NCBI RefSeq assembly: GCF_029016485.1
Contig: NZ_CP092106.1
Location: forward strand, 2,418,001-2,482,000
Length of the DNA: 64,000 nt
Source of the DNA: Vibrio sp. JC009
GTDB taxonomy: Bacteria; Pseudomonadota; Gammaproteobacteria; Enterobacterales; Vibrionaceae
Direction: 5' to 3'
The notes beneath the pieces were generated by a model. The model searched no databases. It worked only from the letters and a program-made list of their open reading frames with translations, and was not told the origin of the DNA. Shown here one piece after another: positions 45,452 to 55,445 of this stretch; position 1 is the stretch's first letter; each line of letters opens with the position of its first letter. The translations under genes and the position numbers were made by a program.

Positions 45452-46573
45452 ATGTGTTTTAAGTCCCTGTTCGGAATTCTCGGACTTGCCCTTCTTCCAT
45501 CAATATCAATCGCCAGTGACGCCCGAAGTACCGGGATGGGAAAAGCGGGGGTGGCAAGTGCAGACTATACTGTCGCCTCTTTCTATAACCCGGCCCTTTT
45601 GGCTACGCCAGACCAGTTACATGGATTTGGTGCTGTCATTGCCGCCAGTTATGCCTACAGACAAAACAAAGAGAACGCCAATAAAGTAAAGGGGATAGAG
45701 CAGTTCGATGACCTGTACTCACTCTCGCCGGAAAACATCTCTTCTGAACTGATTGAACTGACAAACAACAACCTGAGCTCACTGGATGGAAAAGCCATCG
45801 ATATGAGTAATATGGAAGCGGCATATGCTTTCGCTATTCCAAATGCCGTCCTGCCAATAAGTTTTTTTATCCAGGGAGAGAGCACAAGAGTTGATAGTGT
45901 TCATTCAGCCGACTATAAAACCGGTTCAGTGGAAAGCACCAAAGATCGTATCGAAAACTCAACACACGATAAGTACCACTTTTTTGTTGCAAACTATGGT
46001 GTGACCTTTGCGCAGTTACTGAATATCCGCGGAGAAACGATTTCACTGGGAATCTCTCCCAAGTATCAGAAAATGAGTACCCGAACCTCCCAGGATACAT
46101 CCGGCGTTGACGATGCAGAGGTAAAAAACTATGGCAGCGGAGTGAACTTTGACCTGGGTGCTCTCTGGTACAGAGGACCCTGGCGCATGGCTCTGTCAGT
46201 CAGAGATATTATCGGACAAGAAGTAGATGTTGATGAAAGCAGCCACTATGAATTAAACCCATATGCCACATTAGGAGGCGCATATACCGGCTATAACTAT
46301 GTGCTCACCGCGGACATTGATCTGAATAAACAAGAGCACTTCTCTCATCTGGATGATGAAACACAATTTGTCCGTTTCGGTGCGGAAATGGGAACATCCG
46401 GCTGGATCCAGTTCAGGGTTGGCTATGAAGCAGATCTGGAAGATACAGTGGACAACTTACTCACCATGGGGATTGGTCTTAGCCCATGGCAAGTCGTTCA
46501 CCTTGATCTTGCCTACAGCTATCGCAAAGAGAGCTCAATTGGTTTTATGATGAACCTTAAGGTAACTTTGTAA
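45452..46573 (+). CDS. outer-membrane protein of the TraF_2/conjugal-TraF-like family
   Basis: A 373-residue exported protein. A signal peptide (LFGILGLALLPSISIASDA) leads into ARSTGMGKAGVASADYTVASFYNPALL, a start shared with FadL-like and TraF_2 barrels. The rest alternates in beta-strand fashion and ends in a strong aromatic/hydrophobic strand (SSIGFMMNLKVTL). No conjugation genes are near, so the plasmid-transfer label is only the family name. It is probably a beta-barrel of unknown role. Confidence 0.75.
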   Translation: MCFKSLFGILGLALLPSISIASDARSTGMGKAGVASADYTVASFYNPALLATPDQLHGFGAVIAASYAYRQNKENANKVKGIEQFDDLYSLSPENISSELIELTNNNLSSLDGKAIDMSNMEAAYAFAIPNAVLPISFFIQGESTRVDSVHSADYKTGSVESTKDRIENSTHDKYHFFVANYGVTFAQLLNIRGETISLGISPKYQKMSTRTSQDTSGVDDAEVKNYGSGVNFDLGALWYRGPWRMALSVRDIIGQEVDVDESSHYELNPYATLGGAYTGYNYVLTADIDLNKQEHFSHLDDETQFVRFGAEMGTSGWIQFRVGYEADLEDTVDNLLTMGIGLSPWQVVHLDLAYSYRKESSIGFMMNLKVTL

Positions 46574-46603
46574 ATTAAACGAATGAATAAGCCACAAAAT
46601 CAC

Positions 46604-47599
46604 TTAGTGAAACATCTCCCGGTAATTCCCCGGCGATATCCCTTTCCAGGAGCTGTAAGCGCGGATAAATGAATTTGATTCACTAAATCCCAGCAGAAAA
46701 GAGATCTCCCCCAGCGACATGCTGGATTTTTCCAGGTAATGGTCCGCTAATTCAGCACGGACAGATTGCAAAACTGACTGATACGTCTCCGCTTCAGCTG
46801 TCAGTTTACGCTGTAGTGTGCGCTTACTCATGGCCAGTTTTTCAGCCACGTGTTCTATGGTGCTTTGTCCGCCGGGCAGCGCTTCCAGTAAAACAGCCCG
46901 CACCCTGTCCACCGTATTAGCACTGGATGTCATATCCGCCAGCTTCTGATTAAGTTTACTTTCAAAGAACTCCCACATAGCGGCATTCTGAGTCATAAAG
47001 GGTTTACGGGCATCTTCTGCACTGAAGCGTATTGCAACCTGCTTACCCGGTTCTAACTTGCAGCCGAAATAAGATTCAAACTCTTCGGTGTTCTCCGGCA
47101 GTTCTGGTAACTCCACCGCCAGAGGAGTAATAGGTTCACGGGTGGCTAAACGGGCAAGCTGAGTAAAAAATACCATTTCGCTTAAACTCAGTGAGGCAGG
47201 AAGCGGCCCCTGATGACCATAACAGCTTATTTCAAGTCTGGTCTCTTTTTCTGTCTCTTCTATGTCCAGAATCATAGGCCCGATAAGAGGTTTGTACTCT
47301 CTCAGCCGTGATACGGCGGTATTAAGGTCCTGGCTGCAAATTGACGCAAATATCGGTGCATCGAATGACTCCACCGTCATATGCCTTGCCAGAAGAAGCG
47401 GGAGCTGTCGCTCTCCCGCCGCTTTATCAATTCCATACCAGAGCTGAAAATATTCCACAGGTGAAAGAGTGGGATTTGGCCGGTTAAACAAGTCTGCCGG
47501 AAGCCTGGCATTGGCCAGTACCGCATTGATATCTATCTGCATATCACTTAGCAGCAATTTCCATGTGGGAGAGATAACAAACTTATTTGCCCTTTTCAT
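46604..47599 (-). CDS. AraC-family transcriptional regulator
   Basis: A 331-residue regulator with an N-terminal arabinose-binding-like domain (LLLSDMQIDINAVLANARLPADLF) and a C-terminal double helix-turn-helix (STIEHVAEKLAMSKRTLQRKL, then MSLGEISFLLGFSESNSFIRAYSSWKG). The frame opens at GTG 47617, immediately after the upstream SDR stop, but ATG 47599 with GGGTGTG upstream is preferred. It is likely co-transcribed with that SDR gene. Confidence 0.88.
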   Translation of the reverse strand: MKRANKFVISPTWKLLLSDMQIDINAVLANARLPADLFNRPNPTLSPVEYFQLWYGIDKAAGERQLPLLLARHMTVESFDAPIFASICSQDLNTAVSRLREYKPLIGPMILDIEETEKETRLEISCYGHQGPLPASLSLSEMVFFTQLARLATREPITPLAVELPELPENTEEFESYFGCKLEPGKQVAIRFSAEDARKPFMTQNAAMWEFFESKLNQKLADMTSSANTVDRVRAVLLEALPGGQSTIEHVAEKLAMSKRTLQRKLTAEAETYQSVLQSVRAELADHYLEKSSMSLGEISFLLGFSESNSFIRAYSSWKGISPGNYREMFH

Positions 47600-47617
47600 T
47601 TCACACCCTTTTTTCAC

Positions 47618-48403
47618 TTAAGCTGATTTTTCCATTGCCTGACGAGAGGTTTTCAATACCATTTTTCTTGGCAGGAACGGAATAATCCAGTCCAGCATAA
47701 AGCGTAGTTTACCTTCATTAAAGGCCACCAGCTCACCCTTTTCCATAGCAGAGTAACCGCACTTGGCAACAGAGGCCGGTGTTTTTGCATTTTTCCAGAT
47801 ATCGATGCCCTGAAGATCGCCTGCCGCAACAAAGCCTGTAGCCACCGCACCCGGACACAGAGCGGTAGCAGTAACATTGTACTCGCGTACCTCTTCAGCA
47901 ACCGCCTGAGTAAACGAAGTGACGTACGCTTTAGTTGCATAGTACACCGCTTGTAGTGGTCCTGGTATAAACGAAGCCGTGGAGGAGACATTCAGAACAC
48001 GGCCATTGTTACGCGCCACCATACCTTTCAGGTAATAGTGAGTCAGGTTGGTCAGAGTCACCATATTTACCTGCATCATTGCCTGATCAGCCGCCAGCTC
48101 ACGTTCGTGGAACAGACCGTGGCCACCAAAACCGGCATTGTTAATCAGGGTATCAATCTGCAAACCAAGCGCTTCTGTCTGCTTAAAAATACGCTCTGCC
48201 GAATCGGCCTGTGACAGATCTTCCGCCAGCACTGTCACACTGACTTTATACTGGCTTTCCAGCTCAGCTTTAAGCTGGTTCAGTTTATCTTCCGAACGGG
48301 CAACCAGTACCAGGTCACCACATTTTTGCGCATGAATTCGCGCCAGTTCTAAACCAATGCCACCCGATGCGCCTGTAATCAGTGCTGTATTTGAAGTTGT
48401 CAT
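47618..48403 (-). CDS. short-chain dehydrogenase/reductase
   Basis: A 261-residue SDR enzyme: cofactor motif TGASGGIGLELARIHA (residues 10-25), NNAGFGGHG, catalytic Ser in NVSSTASF and YYATKAYV with the Tyr and Lys. The Arg at VARSEDK suggests NADP(H). The substrate is unknown. It is directly followed by the AraC-family gene. Confidence 0.9.
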   Translation of the reverse strand: MTTSNTALITGASGGIGLELARIHAQKCGDLVLVARSEDKLNQLKAELESQYKVSVTVLAEDLSQADSAERIFKQTEALGLQIDTLINNAGFGGHGLFHERELAADQAMMQVNMVTLTNLTHYYLKGMVARNNGRVLNVSSTASFIPGPLQAVYYATKAYVTSFTQAVAEEVREYNVTATALCPGAVATGFVAAGDLQGIDIWKNAKTPASVAKCGYSAMEKGELVAFNEGKLRFMLDWIIPFLPRKMVLKTSRQAMEKSA

Positions 48404-48518
48404 CTTTGTTCCTCACGTATTGAATTGATGACGCTATTTTAAGCAATCCGATTACGCCACGCACTGGCAGATGGTGACACCATGCTAGCAAAATATGCCA
48501 ATCTAGATTTAGGGATAA

Positions 48519-48542
48519 AAAAAGGACGCCTCTCTGGCGTCC
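48519..48542 (-). terminator. upp terminator
   Basis: GGACGCC / GGCGTCC stem with a 5-nt loop. On the minus strand it is followed by a T run, after the upp stop codon. Confidence 0.85.
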
Positions 48543-48575
48543 CTCTCTGACAGTTGATAGCTACAAGCTGACAGC

Positions 48576-49202
48576 TTATTTAGTACCGAAGATCTTATCA
48601 CCCGCATCACCAAGACCAGGTACGATGTAGCCTTTATCGTTCAGCTTCTCATCGATAGCTGCTGTGTACAGCTCCACATCCGGGTGCGCTTTTTCCAGAG
48701 CTTCAATACCTTCTGGCGCAGAAACCAGAACAAGTACTTTAATTGCTTTACAACCTTTCTCTTTTAGCAGATCGATTGTCGCAATCATTGAACCACCTGT
48801 TGCCAGCATTGGGTCAACAACCAGAGCAATACGCTCATCGATGTTAGATGCCAGCTTGTTGAAGTAAGGGATTGGCTCCAGTGTCTCTTCATCACGGTAG
48901 ATACCAACCACACTGATACGTGCACTTGGTACGTGCTCAAGAACACCATCCATCATGCCAAGACCTGCACGCAGGATAGGCACTACCGTTACTTTCTTAC
49001 CTTTGATTTGATCGACTTCTACCGGACCATTCCAGCCTTCGATGGTCACTTTTTCAGTTTCAAAGTCTGATGTTGCTTCGTAAGTCAGAAGGCTACCAAC
49101 CTCTGTAGCTAACTCACGAAAACGCTTTGTGCTGATGTCTCCTTCACGCATTAAACCTACTTTGTGTTTAACTAACGGATGTTTCACTTCAACAACTTTC
49201 AT
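48576..49202 (-). CDS. upp: uracil phosphoribosyltransferase
   Basis: A 208-residue salvage enzyme making UMP from uracil and PRPP. The PRPP loop is [12 protein letters not shown] and the uracil-binding end is [17 protein letters not shown]. The frame extends to 49220, but ATG 49202 with CCGGAG upstream gives the family start [14 protein letters not shown]. It is divergent from purM across a region with two PurR-like boxes; in many relatives upp neighbours uraA, here it does not. Confidence 0.97.
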   Translation of the reverse strand: MKVVEVKHPLVKHKVGLMREGDISTKRFRELATEVGSLLTYEATSDFETEKVTIEGWNGPVEVDQIKGKKVTVVPILRAGLGMMDGVLEHVPSARISVVGIYRDEETLEPIPYFNKLASNIDERIALVVDPMLATGGSMIATIDLLKEKGCKAIKVLVLVSAPEGIEALEKAHPDVELYTAAIDEKLNDKGYIVPGLGDAGDKIFGTK

Positions 49203-49277
49203 TTTCTTCTCCGGTAACATGAGTTTTTCAATTTAAACCGCGCGATTATACAGGTTTTCAATATAAAACTCTCAAAT

Positions 49278-49323
49278 ATTTTTTCTGGCGCAAACGATTA
49301 TCTTTTCTTACGCAAACGTTTTC
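49278..49323. promoter_or_regulatory. two PurR-like boxes between upp and purM
   Basis: GGCGCAAACGATTATC (about 49278-49293) and TACGCAAACGTTTTCC (about 49309-49324) both contain the GCAAACG core of the PurR operator. This is the expected position for control of purMN and possibly upp. Confidence 0.7.
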
Positions 49324-49390
49324 CTTTTTGCTCTAACTCAGTTAGAATTGCGCCGTTTTCCCCATCCAACTTACATGACGAGGACATCCC

Positions 49391-50431
49391 GTGAGTGGTA
49401 ATAACTCTTCTCTTAGCTATAAAGACGCTGGTGTTGATATTGATGCAGGTAATGCTCTGGTAGACAGAATTAAAGGTGTTGTTAAACGCACCCGTCGCCC
49501 TGAAGTAATGGGCGGTATTGGTGGTTTTGGCGCGCTGTGCGAACTGCCAACCAAATATAAAGAGCCTGTTCTGGTTTCAGGTACCGATGGCGTGGGAACT
49601 AAACTTCGTCTTGCTCTGGACATGAAAAAGCACGACACCATTGGTATCGACCTTGTGGCTATGTGTGTTAACGACCTGATTGTTCAGGGCGCAGAACCAC
49701 TGTTCTTCCTTGACTACTACGCGACCGGCAAACTGGATGTAGACACAGCAGCTGACGTGGTAAGCGGTATCGGCGAAGGCTGTATTCAGTCTGGTTGTGC
49801 ACTTATCGGTGGCGAAACGGCAGAAATGCCGGGAATGTACGAAGGCGAAGATTACGACGTTGCAGGCTTCTGTGTTGGTGTTGTAGAAAAGTCTGAAGTA
49901 ATTGACGGCACGAAAGTGACAGCCGGTGATGCACTGATTGCTGTTGGCTCAAGCGGCCCTCACTCTAACGGTTACTCACTAATCCGTAAGATTATTGAAG
50001 TATCAGGCGCTGATTTAACAGAAGAGCTAAACGGCCACTCTATCGGTGAACAACTGCTGGAACCGACTAAGATTTATATCAAGTCAGCACTGAAAATGAT
50101 TGCTGAACATGATATCCACGCTATCTCTCATATTACCGGTGGCGGCTTTTGGGAAAACATCCCGCGCGTTCTGCCTGAAGGTACAAAAGCGGTTGTTGAT
50201 GGCTCAAGCTGGGAATGGCCTGCTATCTTTAACTGGCTACAGGAAAAAGGTAACGTTGAGACCTTCGAAATGTACCGTACCTTCAACTGTGGTGTTGGCC
50301 TTGTTGTTGCACTTCCTAAGGATCAGGCTGATGCGGCAGTGGAACTACTGAAAGCTGAAGGCGAAAACGCCTGGGTAATTGGTGAGATTGCTCAAGCGAA
50401 AGATGGCGAAGAGCAGGTAGAAATTAACTAA
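49391..50431 (+). CDS. purM: phosphoribosylformylglycinamidine cyclo-ligase
   Basis: A 346-residue AIR synthetase of de novo purine synthesis: [16 protein letters not shown] at the start, [18 protein letters not shown] and the [11 protein letters not shown] segment. It starts with GTG, preceded by GAGGA. purN follows after 3 nt, the usual purMN operon. Confidence 0.97.
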   Translation: MSGNNSSLSYKDAGVDIDAGNALVDRIKGVVKRTRRPEVMGGIGGFGALCELPTKYKEPVLVSGTDGVGTKLRLALDMKKHDTIGIDLVAMCVNDLIVQGAEPLFFLDYYATGKLDVDTAADVVSGIGEGCIQSGCALIGGETAEMPGMYEGEDYDVAGFCVGVVEKSEVIDGTKVTAGDALIAVGSSGPHSNGYSLIRKIIEVSGADLTEELNGHSIGEQLLEPTKIYIKSALKMIAEHDIHAISHITGGGFWENIPRVLPEGTKAVVDGSSWEWPAIFNWLQEKGNVETFEMYRTFNCGVGLVVALPKDQADAAVELLKAEGENAWVIGEIAQAKDGEEQVEIN

Positions 50432-50434
50432 CTC

Positions 50435-51070
50435 ATGCAAAACATTGTTGTTCTTATCTCAGGAAACGGAACCAACCTGCAGGCTGTGATTGATGCCTGC
50501 GGGTCTTTGATCACTAAAGGACAAGTGTCGGCAGTATTTTCAGATAAAGCCGGTGCATACGGACTGGAAAGAGCAAAAAATGCAGGTATCGATGCCATCG
50601 TTCTGGATCCGAAAGCTTATCAATCCCGTGAGCTTTTTGACCAGGCTCTGATGACAGAGATCGATACTTATAAGCCTGATCTAATCGTTCTGGCCGGATA
50701 TATGCGCATACTCAGCGATGAGTTTGTCCGCCATTATCTGGGCAGAATGATCAATGTTCACCCCTCCCTTTTACCTAAATATACCGGTCTGAATACTCAT
50801 CAGAGAGCTATTGATGCCGGCGACACTGTTCACGGCACATCCGTACACTTTGTAACTGAAGAGCTGGATGGCGGCCCTGTTATTTTACAAGCTGAAGTCC
50901 CGGTCTTTGAGGATGACACAGCCGAAATCCTGAATGAAAGAATTCAGTCTCAGGAACATAGAATCTACCCGATGACCATTCAGTGGTTTGTTGAAGGCAG
51001 GCTGGAGATGAAACAAGGTAAAGCCTGGCTAGACGGACAAGAGCTGGGGCCAAAGGGTTACGCCCCATAG
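50435..51070 (+). CDS. purN: phosphoribosylglycinamide formyltransferase
   Basis: A 211-residue GAR transformylase using 10-formyl-THF: VLISGNGTNLQAVID, YMRILSDEFV, INVHPSLLPKYTG and HGTSVHFV with the catalytic Asn/His/Asp set. It is tightly linked to purM. Confidence 0.96.
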   Translation: MQNIVVLISGNGTNLQAVIDACGSLITKGQVSAVFSDKAGAYGLERAKNAGIDAIVLDPKAYQSRELFDQALMTEIDTYKPDLIVLAGYMRILSDEFVRHYLGRMINVHPSLLPKYTGLNTHQRAIDAGDTVHGTSVHFVTEELDGGPVILQAEVPVFEDDTAEILNERIQSQEHRIYPMTIQWFVEGRLEMKQGKAWLDGQELGPKGYAP

Positions 51071-51082
51071 CCCCATAGCCTA

Positions 51083-51916
51083 TTACGATGGCGCCTGATT
51101 CCCCGGCTTAGGCGCAGCAAACGCCACATCCTTCAACTGCTCAGCATTGCCCGACAACAACTCCCCAAACCGAAACAGATTAAACTCCCCCGGCTTCATT
51201 CTCTGCCAGGTTTCATTTTCCGTTAATGGCTGAGTGGCAATAACAGTAACCACATCATTAGGAGTCGTCTCTTCCTGAAAGTTCACCGTTATATCTTCAT
51301 CAATAAGCACCGCCTTGCCAAACGGTGCTCTGCGGGTAATCCAGTACAGATGATTGGTGCAGTAGGTCATCACATACTCACCGTCGCTGAGAAGCATATT
51401 AAACACACCAAGCTCTTTCAGAGAGTCGCAACACTCCGCCACATAGCGGAACATTTCTGTCATATCTTCCGGTGGCTCTGGGTATCTGGTTTGCAGTTTA
51501 TTCAGAAGCCAGCAGAAGGAAAGTTCGCTGTCTGTGGCTCCAACCGGACTGAAACGGCCGGTTTGCAGATGGCTGTAATCTGTCAGTTGCCCGTTATGGG
51601 CAAAGGTCCAGTAGCGTCCCCAGAGTTCACGGGTGAAAGGATGGGTATTTTCAAGACTGACCCCACCCCGGTTTGCCTGCCTGATATGGCTGACGACCGC
51701 ACAACTTTTTATGGGATAATTCTGAACCAGTTCGGCAATTTTTGAACTATAACTTGGCTCGGGATCTTTAAAGGTACGAAAGCCTTTACCTTCGTAAAAA
51801 GTGATCCCCCAGCCATCACGATGGGGGCCGGTATTGCCCCCACGCTGCATCAGACCGGAAAAGCTAAAACAGATATCCGTAGGTACATTGGCACTCATGC
51901 CAAGAAGTTCACACAT
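51083..51916 (-). CDS. class II glutamine amidotransferase-like protein (YafJ-like)
   Basis: A 277-residue Ntn-hydrolase-type protein. The nucleophile is Cys2 (MCELLGM), followed by GPHRDGWGI, SHIRQANRG and FAHNGQL, as in glutaminase domains. No synthase domain is attached and the acceptor is unknown. It follows gmhA after 12 nt, the same pairing as lpcA-yafJ in E. coli. Confidence 0.9.
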   Translation of the reverse strand: MCELLGMSANVPTDICFSFSGLMQRGGNTGPHRDGWGITFYEGKGFRTFKDPEPSYSSKIAELVQNYPIKSCAVVSHIRQANRGGVSLENTHPFTRELWGRYWTFAHNGQLTDYSHLQTGRFSPVGATDSELSFCWLLNKLQTRYPEPPEDMTEMFRYVAECCDSLKELGVFNMLLSDGEYVMTYCTNHLYWITRRAPFGKAVLIDEDITVNFQEETTPNDVVTVIATQPLTENETWQRMKPGEFNLFRFGELLSGNAEQLKDVAFAAPKPGNQAPS

Positions 51917-51928
51917 CTCTGCTGAGCC

Positions 51929-52507
51929 TTACGCCGCCATCTCTTTTTCAATTAGCTGGATCAGGATATGGATAATCTTGATATGAACTTCCTGAATACG
52001 GTCAGCATAGCCAAAGTGTGGGACACGAATTTCGATATCTGCCGTTCCTGCCATCTTACCGCCATCTTTACCGGTCAGAGCGATGGTTTTCATTCCCTTC
52101 TCTTTTGCCGCTTCGATAGCGATAAGAATATTGCCGGAATTACCCGAAGTAGAGATACCCAACAACACATCACCGGACGCGCCCACAGCTTCTACATAGC
52201 GGGAAAAGACATAATCATAACCAAAGTCATTACTTACACATGACAGATGGCTTGGATCAGAAATCGCAATACCCGGATAACCAGGACGGTTTTCACGATA
52301 ACGTCCGGTCAGCTCTTCAGCAAAATGCATCGCATCACAGTGGGAGCCACCGTTACCACAGGAAAGCACCTTGCCTCCCTGTTTGAATGAGTCTGCAATC
52401 ATTTTTGCAGCAGCTTCAATCTGCTGAATGTTTGCATCATCGCTTAAAAATTTATTAAGGACTTCTGCAGCTTCTGTCAGTTCTGAACGAATTAGATCTT
52501 GATACAT
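51929..52507 (-). CDS. gmhA: sedoheptulose-7-phosphate isomerase
   Basis: A 192-residue SIS-domain enzyme, the first step of ADP-heptose synthesis for lipopolysaccharide core. It has [32 protein letters not shown] and the C-terminal helix [14 protein letters not shown]. Confidence 0.95.
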   Translation of the reverse strand: MYQDLIRSELTEAAEVLNKFLSDDANIQQIEAAAKMIADSFKQGGKVLSCGNGGSHCDAMHFAEELTGRYRENRPGYPGIAISDPSHLSCVSNDFGYDYVFSRYVEAVGASGDVLLGISTSGNSGNILIAIEAAKEKGMKTIALTGKDGGKMAGTADIEIRVPHFGYADRIQEVHIKIIHILIQLIEKEMAA

Positions 52508-52642
52508 GAGGATTCTCTTCTATTAGTATTAACCCCGGCTGGTATTGGTATTATTTTGTTCCAGGATCGCCGATAATTCAGCCGGGTAATGTCAGCGTTT
52601 TAGAAAATGTAGCAGCGTAGATGATTCAATAACAAGTTTTTT

Positions 52643-53899
52643 TTAAGATTTTGGCGGAGCATTAAGTTGCATTTCTGGTACAGCCACTTTTCTTATCCTA
52701 AGTTTACTGAACAGGAACCAGCCAATTAAGCCAAGCAGTATCACTACCAGGTTGCCGATAAGAATAATAAGCATGCCGTCGATACGGGCTTCTTCCCTGT
52801 CACGCTGAATCCGCTCCAGTTCAAGCTGGCGCTTTTTCTCTTCCTGATGTTTAAGGAAGGCTTGGGTCTGTTTTTCAACATCCAGCTTTTCCATAATACT
52901 AAAACCAGCACCGGGCAGGTCGATGACCAGCTCTCGCTGGAATGCGCCTTCTGTGGCATAGGCTGTACCCTTCCAGGTATGCTTACCCGGAGTCTCATCA
53001 TAAGGCAGGGCAAACTCCATAGAGAACGAATCCTCTGCTACCGAGCTTTGAGTAACAATCTTGCTGTTATTCGGTCCCGCCTGTTCAATATGTACCGCCA
53101 GCGTACCCGGCAGAATCAGACCCTGCTCACCGGACACTAGCATGCTATGGTCAACACCCTCTTCTCTGGACTGAACAAAGGTCGCCGAAACCGGAGAAGG
53201 ATAAACAAGCACTGTATCTTCAACCGCTCTCATAAACACGCCGTTGCCAGAAGTAATTCTTGCCCGGTATTTACCAGGATCAACCGTAATTGGAATCTCT
53301 ACGGTAAATACGCCATCTCCGGCGATTTCATCCAGCCCCTCACCGCTGTCATAAAATGAGGCAATTTCGACGGATTTTGGCTTCTCTTCAGCTTTAAGCA
53401 ATTCTTCATCTTTCAGATACGGGGTGAACTCGACTCTTAAGGTCACGCGATCCAGAAACTCTTTCAGCTTTAGCGGCTTATCCTCATAGGTCAGCCTGGC
53501 CGTAAATTTGATTTTTTCACTCTGATAAAGTCGCGAGGGGAAGTCATCCACATCCAGTTTAACGTCTGACAGCAGGGTAATGTTGTTTTTAGGGGTGATC
53601 TTACCAATCGCCTGCCACGGGCCCGGCATGGGTTTTACCACAGAGATGATATCCATGCTCTTGTCCGAGAACCATGAGACGTTCTCAGGGTGTTTCCAGG
53701 CGTAGTACTTAGTACCGTCGGGTCTGACAAGAATGGAGGAGCGGGAAGGCACTTCACGGTAAATCACAAAGGAGACCTGATCGATTTTTGGATCGATCCG
53801 GAAGCGGTTATCCAGAATTGAAAATGTTGCTTCTTCTGCCTGTGACCAGACTTGAACGCTAAACAGCAATCCAATAATAGTGAACAGAATTCGCAACAT
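52643..53899 (-). CDS. TIGR03503-type membrane-anchored protein
   Basis: A 418-residue protein with a signal peptide (LRILFTIIGLLFSVQVWSQA), beta-rich repeats over about 330 residues, a charged helix (QEEKKRQLELERIQRDREEA) and a C-terminal membrane helix (MLIILIGNLVVILLGLIGWFLF). It matches a family known by the name TIGR03503 in Vibrio and Shewanella; the role is unknown. It is 12 nt downstream of dnaQ. Confidence 0.8.
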   Translation of the reverse strand: MLRILFTIIGLLFSVQVWSQAEEATFSILDNRFRIDPKIDQVSFVIYREVPSRSSILVRPDGTKYYAWKHPENVSWFSDKSMDIISVVKPMPGPWQAIGKITPKNNITLLSDVKLDVDDFPSRLYQSEKIKFTARLTYEDKPLKLKEFLDRVTLRVEFTPYLKDEELLKAEEKPKSVEIASFYDSGEGLDEIAGDGVFTVEIPITVDPGKYRARITSGNGVFMRAVEDTVLVYPSPVSATFVQSREEGVDHSMLVSGEQGLILPGTLAVHIEQAGPNNSKIVTQSSVAEDSFSMEFALPYDETPGKHTWKGTAYATEGAFQRELVIDLPGAGFSIMEKLDVEKQTQAFLKHQEEKKRQLELERIQRDREEARIDGMLIILIGNLVVILLGLIGWFLFSKLRIRKVAVPEMQLNAPPKS

Positions 53900-53911
53900 A
53901 GTTTCCTCTTC

Positions 53912-54655
53912 TTAATTACGCCACAAGCAGCTACCGCTTTTTTCCACAATATCCAATCGCTTACTGTGCTCTTCTAGTTCATCGGCAGAGGCACGTAAAA
54001 CCTTTAGCGCTTTTCTGCCACTCACTGCGCGTTTTATGCTTTCTGAACCGGCGTCACCTTCTGACTGCTGTCCCGCGCTGAACTGTAATGAGGTCTGACC
54101 GCCTGTCATTAACAGGTAAACATCAGCCAGGATCTCGGCATCGAGCAATGCCCCGTGCAGTGTACGGTGCGAGTTATCTATACCATAGCGTTCACACAAG
54201 ACATCAAGGTTGTTTCTTTTGCCCGGGAAGATCTTCTTCGCCATGGCCAGTGTATCGGTAACCTTGCAGTACTGTTCTGTCTTACCGATGGACGGATCCA
54301 GCATACCGAATTCATGATCCATAAAGCCGGTATCGAAGGGCGCGTTGTGCGCAACCAGTTCGGCTCCGTCGATAAACTCAAGAAACTCTTTATGAACATC
54401 AGCATAAACCGGCTTGTCTCTGAGGAACTCATCGGTAATACCGTGAACCTCTACCGCATCCGGCTGGATCTCTCTGTCCGGCTTGATATAACAGTGAAAG
54501 TGCCTGCCCGTCAGCTTGCGGTTGACTATCTCCACGGCACCGATCTCAATGATGCGGTGATTTAAATAGTGAGGCCCGCTTTCCCGGTTCATACCTGTGG
54601 TTTCGGTATCGAGAACTATGATGCGGTCATGTTGTGAATTGTTACTGCTGCTCAT
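53912..54655 (-). CDS. dnaQ: DNA polymerase III epsilon subunit (proofreading exonuclease)
   Basis: A 247-residue DEDDh exonuclease. Exo I is VLDTETTGMN, Exo II is LVAHNAPFDTGFMDHE, and Exo III is HGALLDAEILADVY. The C-terminal tail would bind the alpha subunit. It is divergent from rnhA, the conserved arrangement. Confidence 0.96.
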   Translation of the reverse strand: MSSSNNSQHDRIIVLDTETTGMNRESGPHYLNHRIIEIGAVEIVNRKLTGRHFHCYIKPDREIQPDAVEVHGITDEFLRDKPVYADVHKEFLEFIDGAELVAHNAPFDTGFMDHEFGMLDPSIGKTEQYCKVTDTLAMAKKIFPGKRNNLDVLCERYGIDNSHRTLHGALLDAEILADVYLLMTGGQTSLQFSAGQQSEGDAGSESIKRAVSGRKALKVLRASADELEEHSKRLDIVEKSGSCLWRN

Positions 54656-54701
54656 ATGTGTAAGACTATGTCGATTGTGTTTTATTAAATGATATCAAAT
54701 C

Positions 54702-55163
54702 ATGACAAAACTAGTTGAAGTTTTCACTGACGGCTCTTGCCTGGGAAATCCCGGCCCCGGCGGATATGGCATAGTACTCAGATATAAGCAGACTGAAAAG
54801 CAGATTGCGAAGGGATTCAGACTGACTACCAATAACAGAATGGAGATGATGGCGGCTGTTATCGCCCTCAGGACGCTAAAAGAGCCCTGCCATGTGGTTC
54901 TGACCACGGATAGCCAGTATGTTCGTCAGGGAATCACCCAGTGGATTCATAACTGGAAAAAGCGTGACTGGAAAACCGCGGATAAAAAGCCGGTTAAAAA
55001 TGCGGATCTGTGGAAAGAGCTGGATGCAGAAACCACACGCCATCAGATTGAGTGGAAATGGGTTAAAGGTCACGCCGGACACCGTGAAAACGAAATCTGT
55101 GATGAAATAGCCAGAGCTGCGGCTGAATCCCCTACTGAAGAGGATACGGGTTATCAAGGCTAA
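54702..55163 (+). CDS. rnhA: ribonuclease HI
   Basis: A 153-residue RNA/DNA-hybrid nuclease. The acidic set includes Asp10 ([12 protein letters not shown]), the Glu in NNRMEMMA, the Asp in TTDSQYV and the Asp in NEICDEIAR, with the handle region [18 protein letters not shown] intact. Confidence 0.97.
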   Translation: MTKLVEVFTDGSCLGNPGPGGYGIVLRYKQTEKQIAKGFRLTTNNRMEMMAAVIALRTLKEPCHVVLTTDSQYVRQGITQWIHNWKKRDWKTADKKPVKNADLWKELDAETTRHQIEWKWVKGHAGHRENEICDEIARAAAESPTEEDTGYQG

Positions 55164-55215
55164 CCAATCTCTAGCAGCCTAACTTTTATACACAAGTCTA
55201 ATTGAACAGAGAGAA

Positions 55216-55404
55216 GTTCCTCCCCTTAGACACGAAAGGCCGGATTTTAGAAGAAGTTACATCCAAGGGGAGGTTAGGAGGGGTTGTTGCTTAGAGGTTT
55301 AAGGTTCTACGAATTAGTTAACTTTTTGTATAACCAACCCCCTCTAACTCCCCCTTCTATTAGCTTTATCAACCAATTAGGCTTTATTGCTCAAGGGGGA
55401 GAAC
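55216..55404 (+). repeat. MITE-like repeat, copy 1 (about 189 bp)
   Basis: The ends GTTCCTCCCCTTAG and CAAGGGGGAGAAC are imperfect inverse complements. Inside are GTTACATCCAAGGGGAGGTT and AACCCCCTCTAACTCCCCCTT. The inverse complement of 60202-60383 matches this through both end modules, with a less conserved centre. No gene is present. Confidence 0.8.
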
Positions 55405-55445
55405 CATTCTCTGCCCACTGACCTCATCAAACTTCTCTCAACAGA

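Noticed and set aside
45452-46573. Conjugative plasmid remnant suggested by the TraF family name
   Set aside because: No other transfer genes are present; the family is also chromosomal and looks like an outer-membrane barrel.
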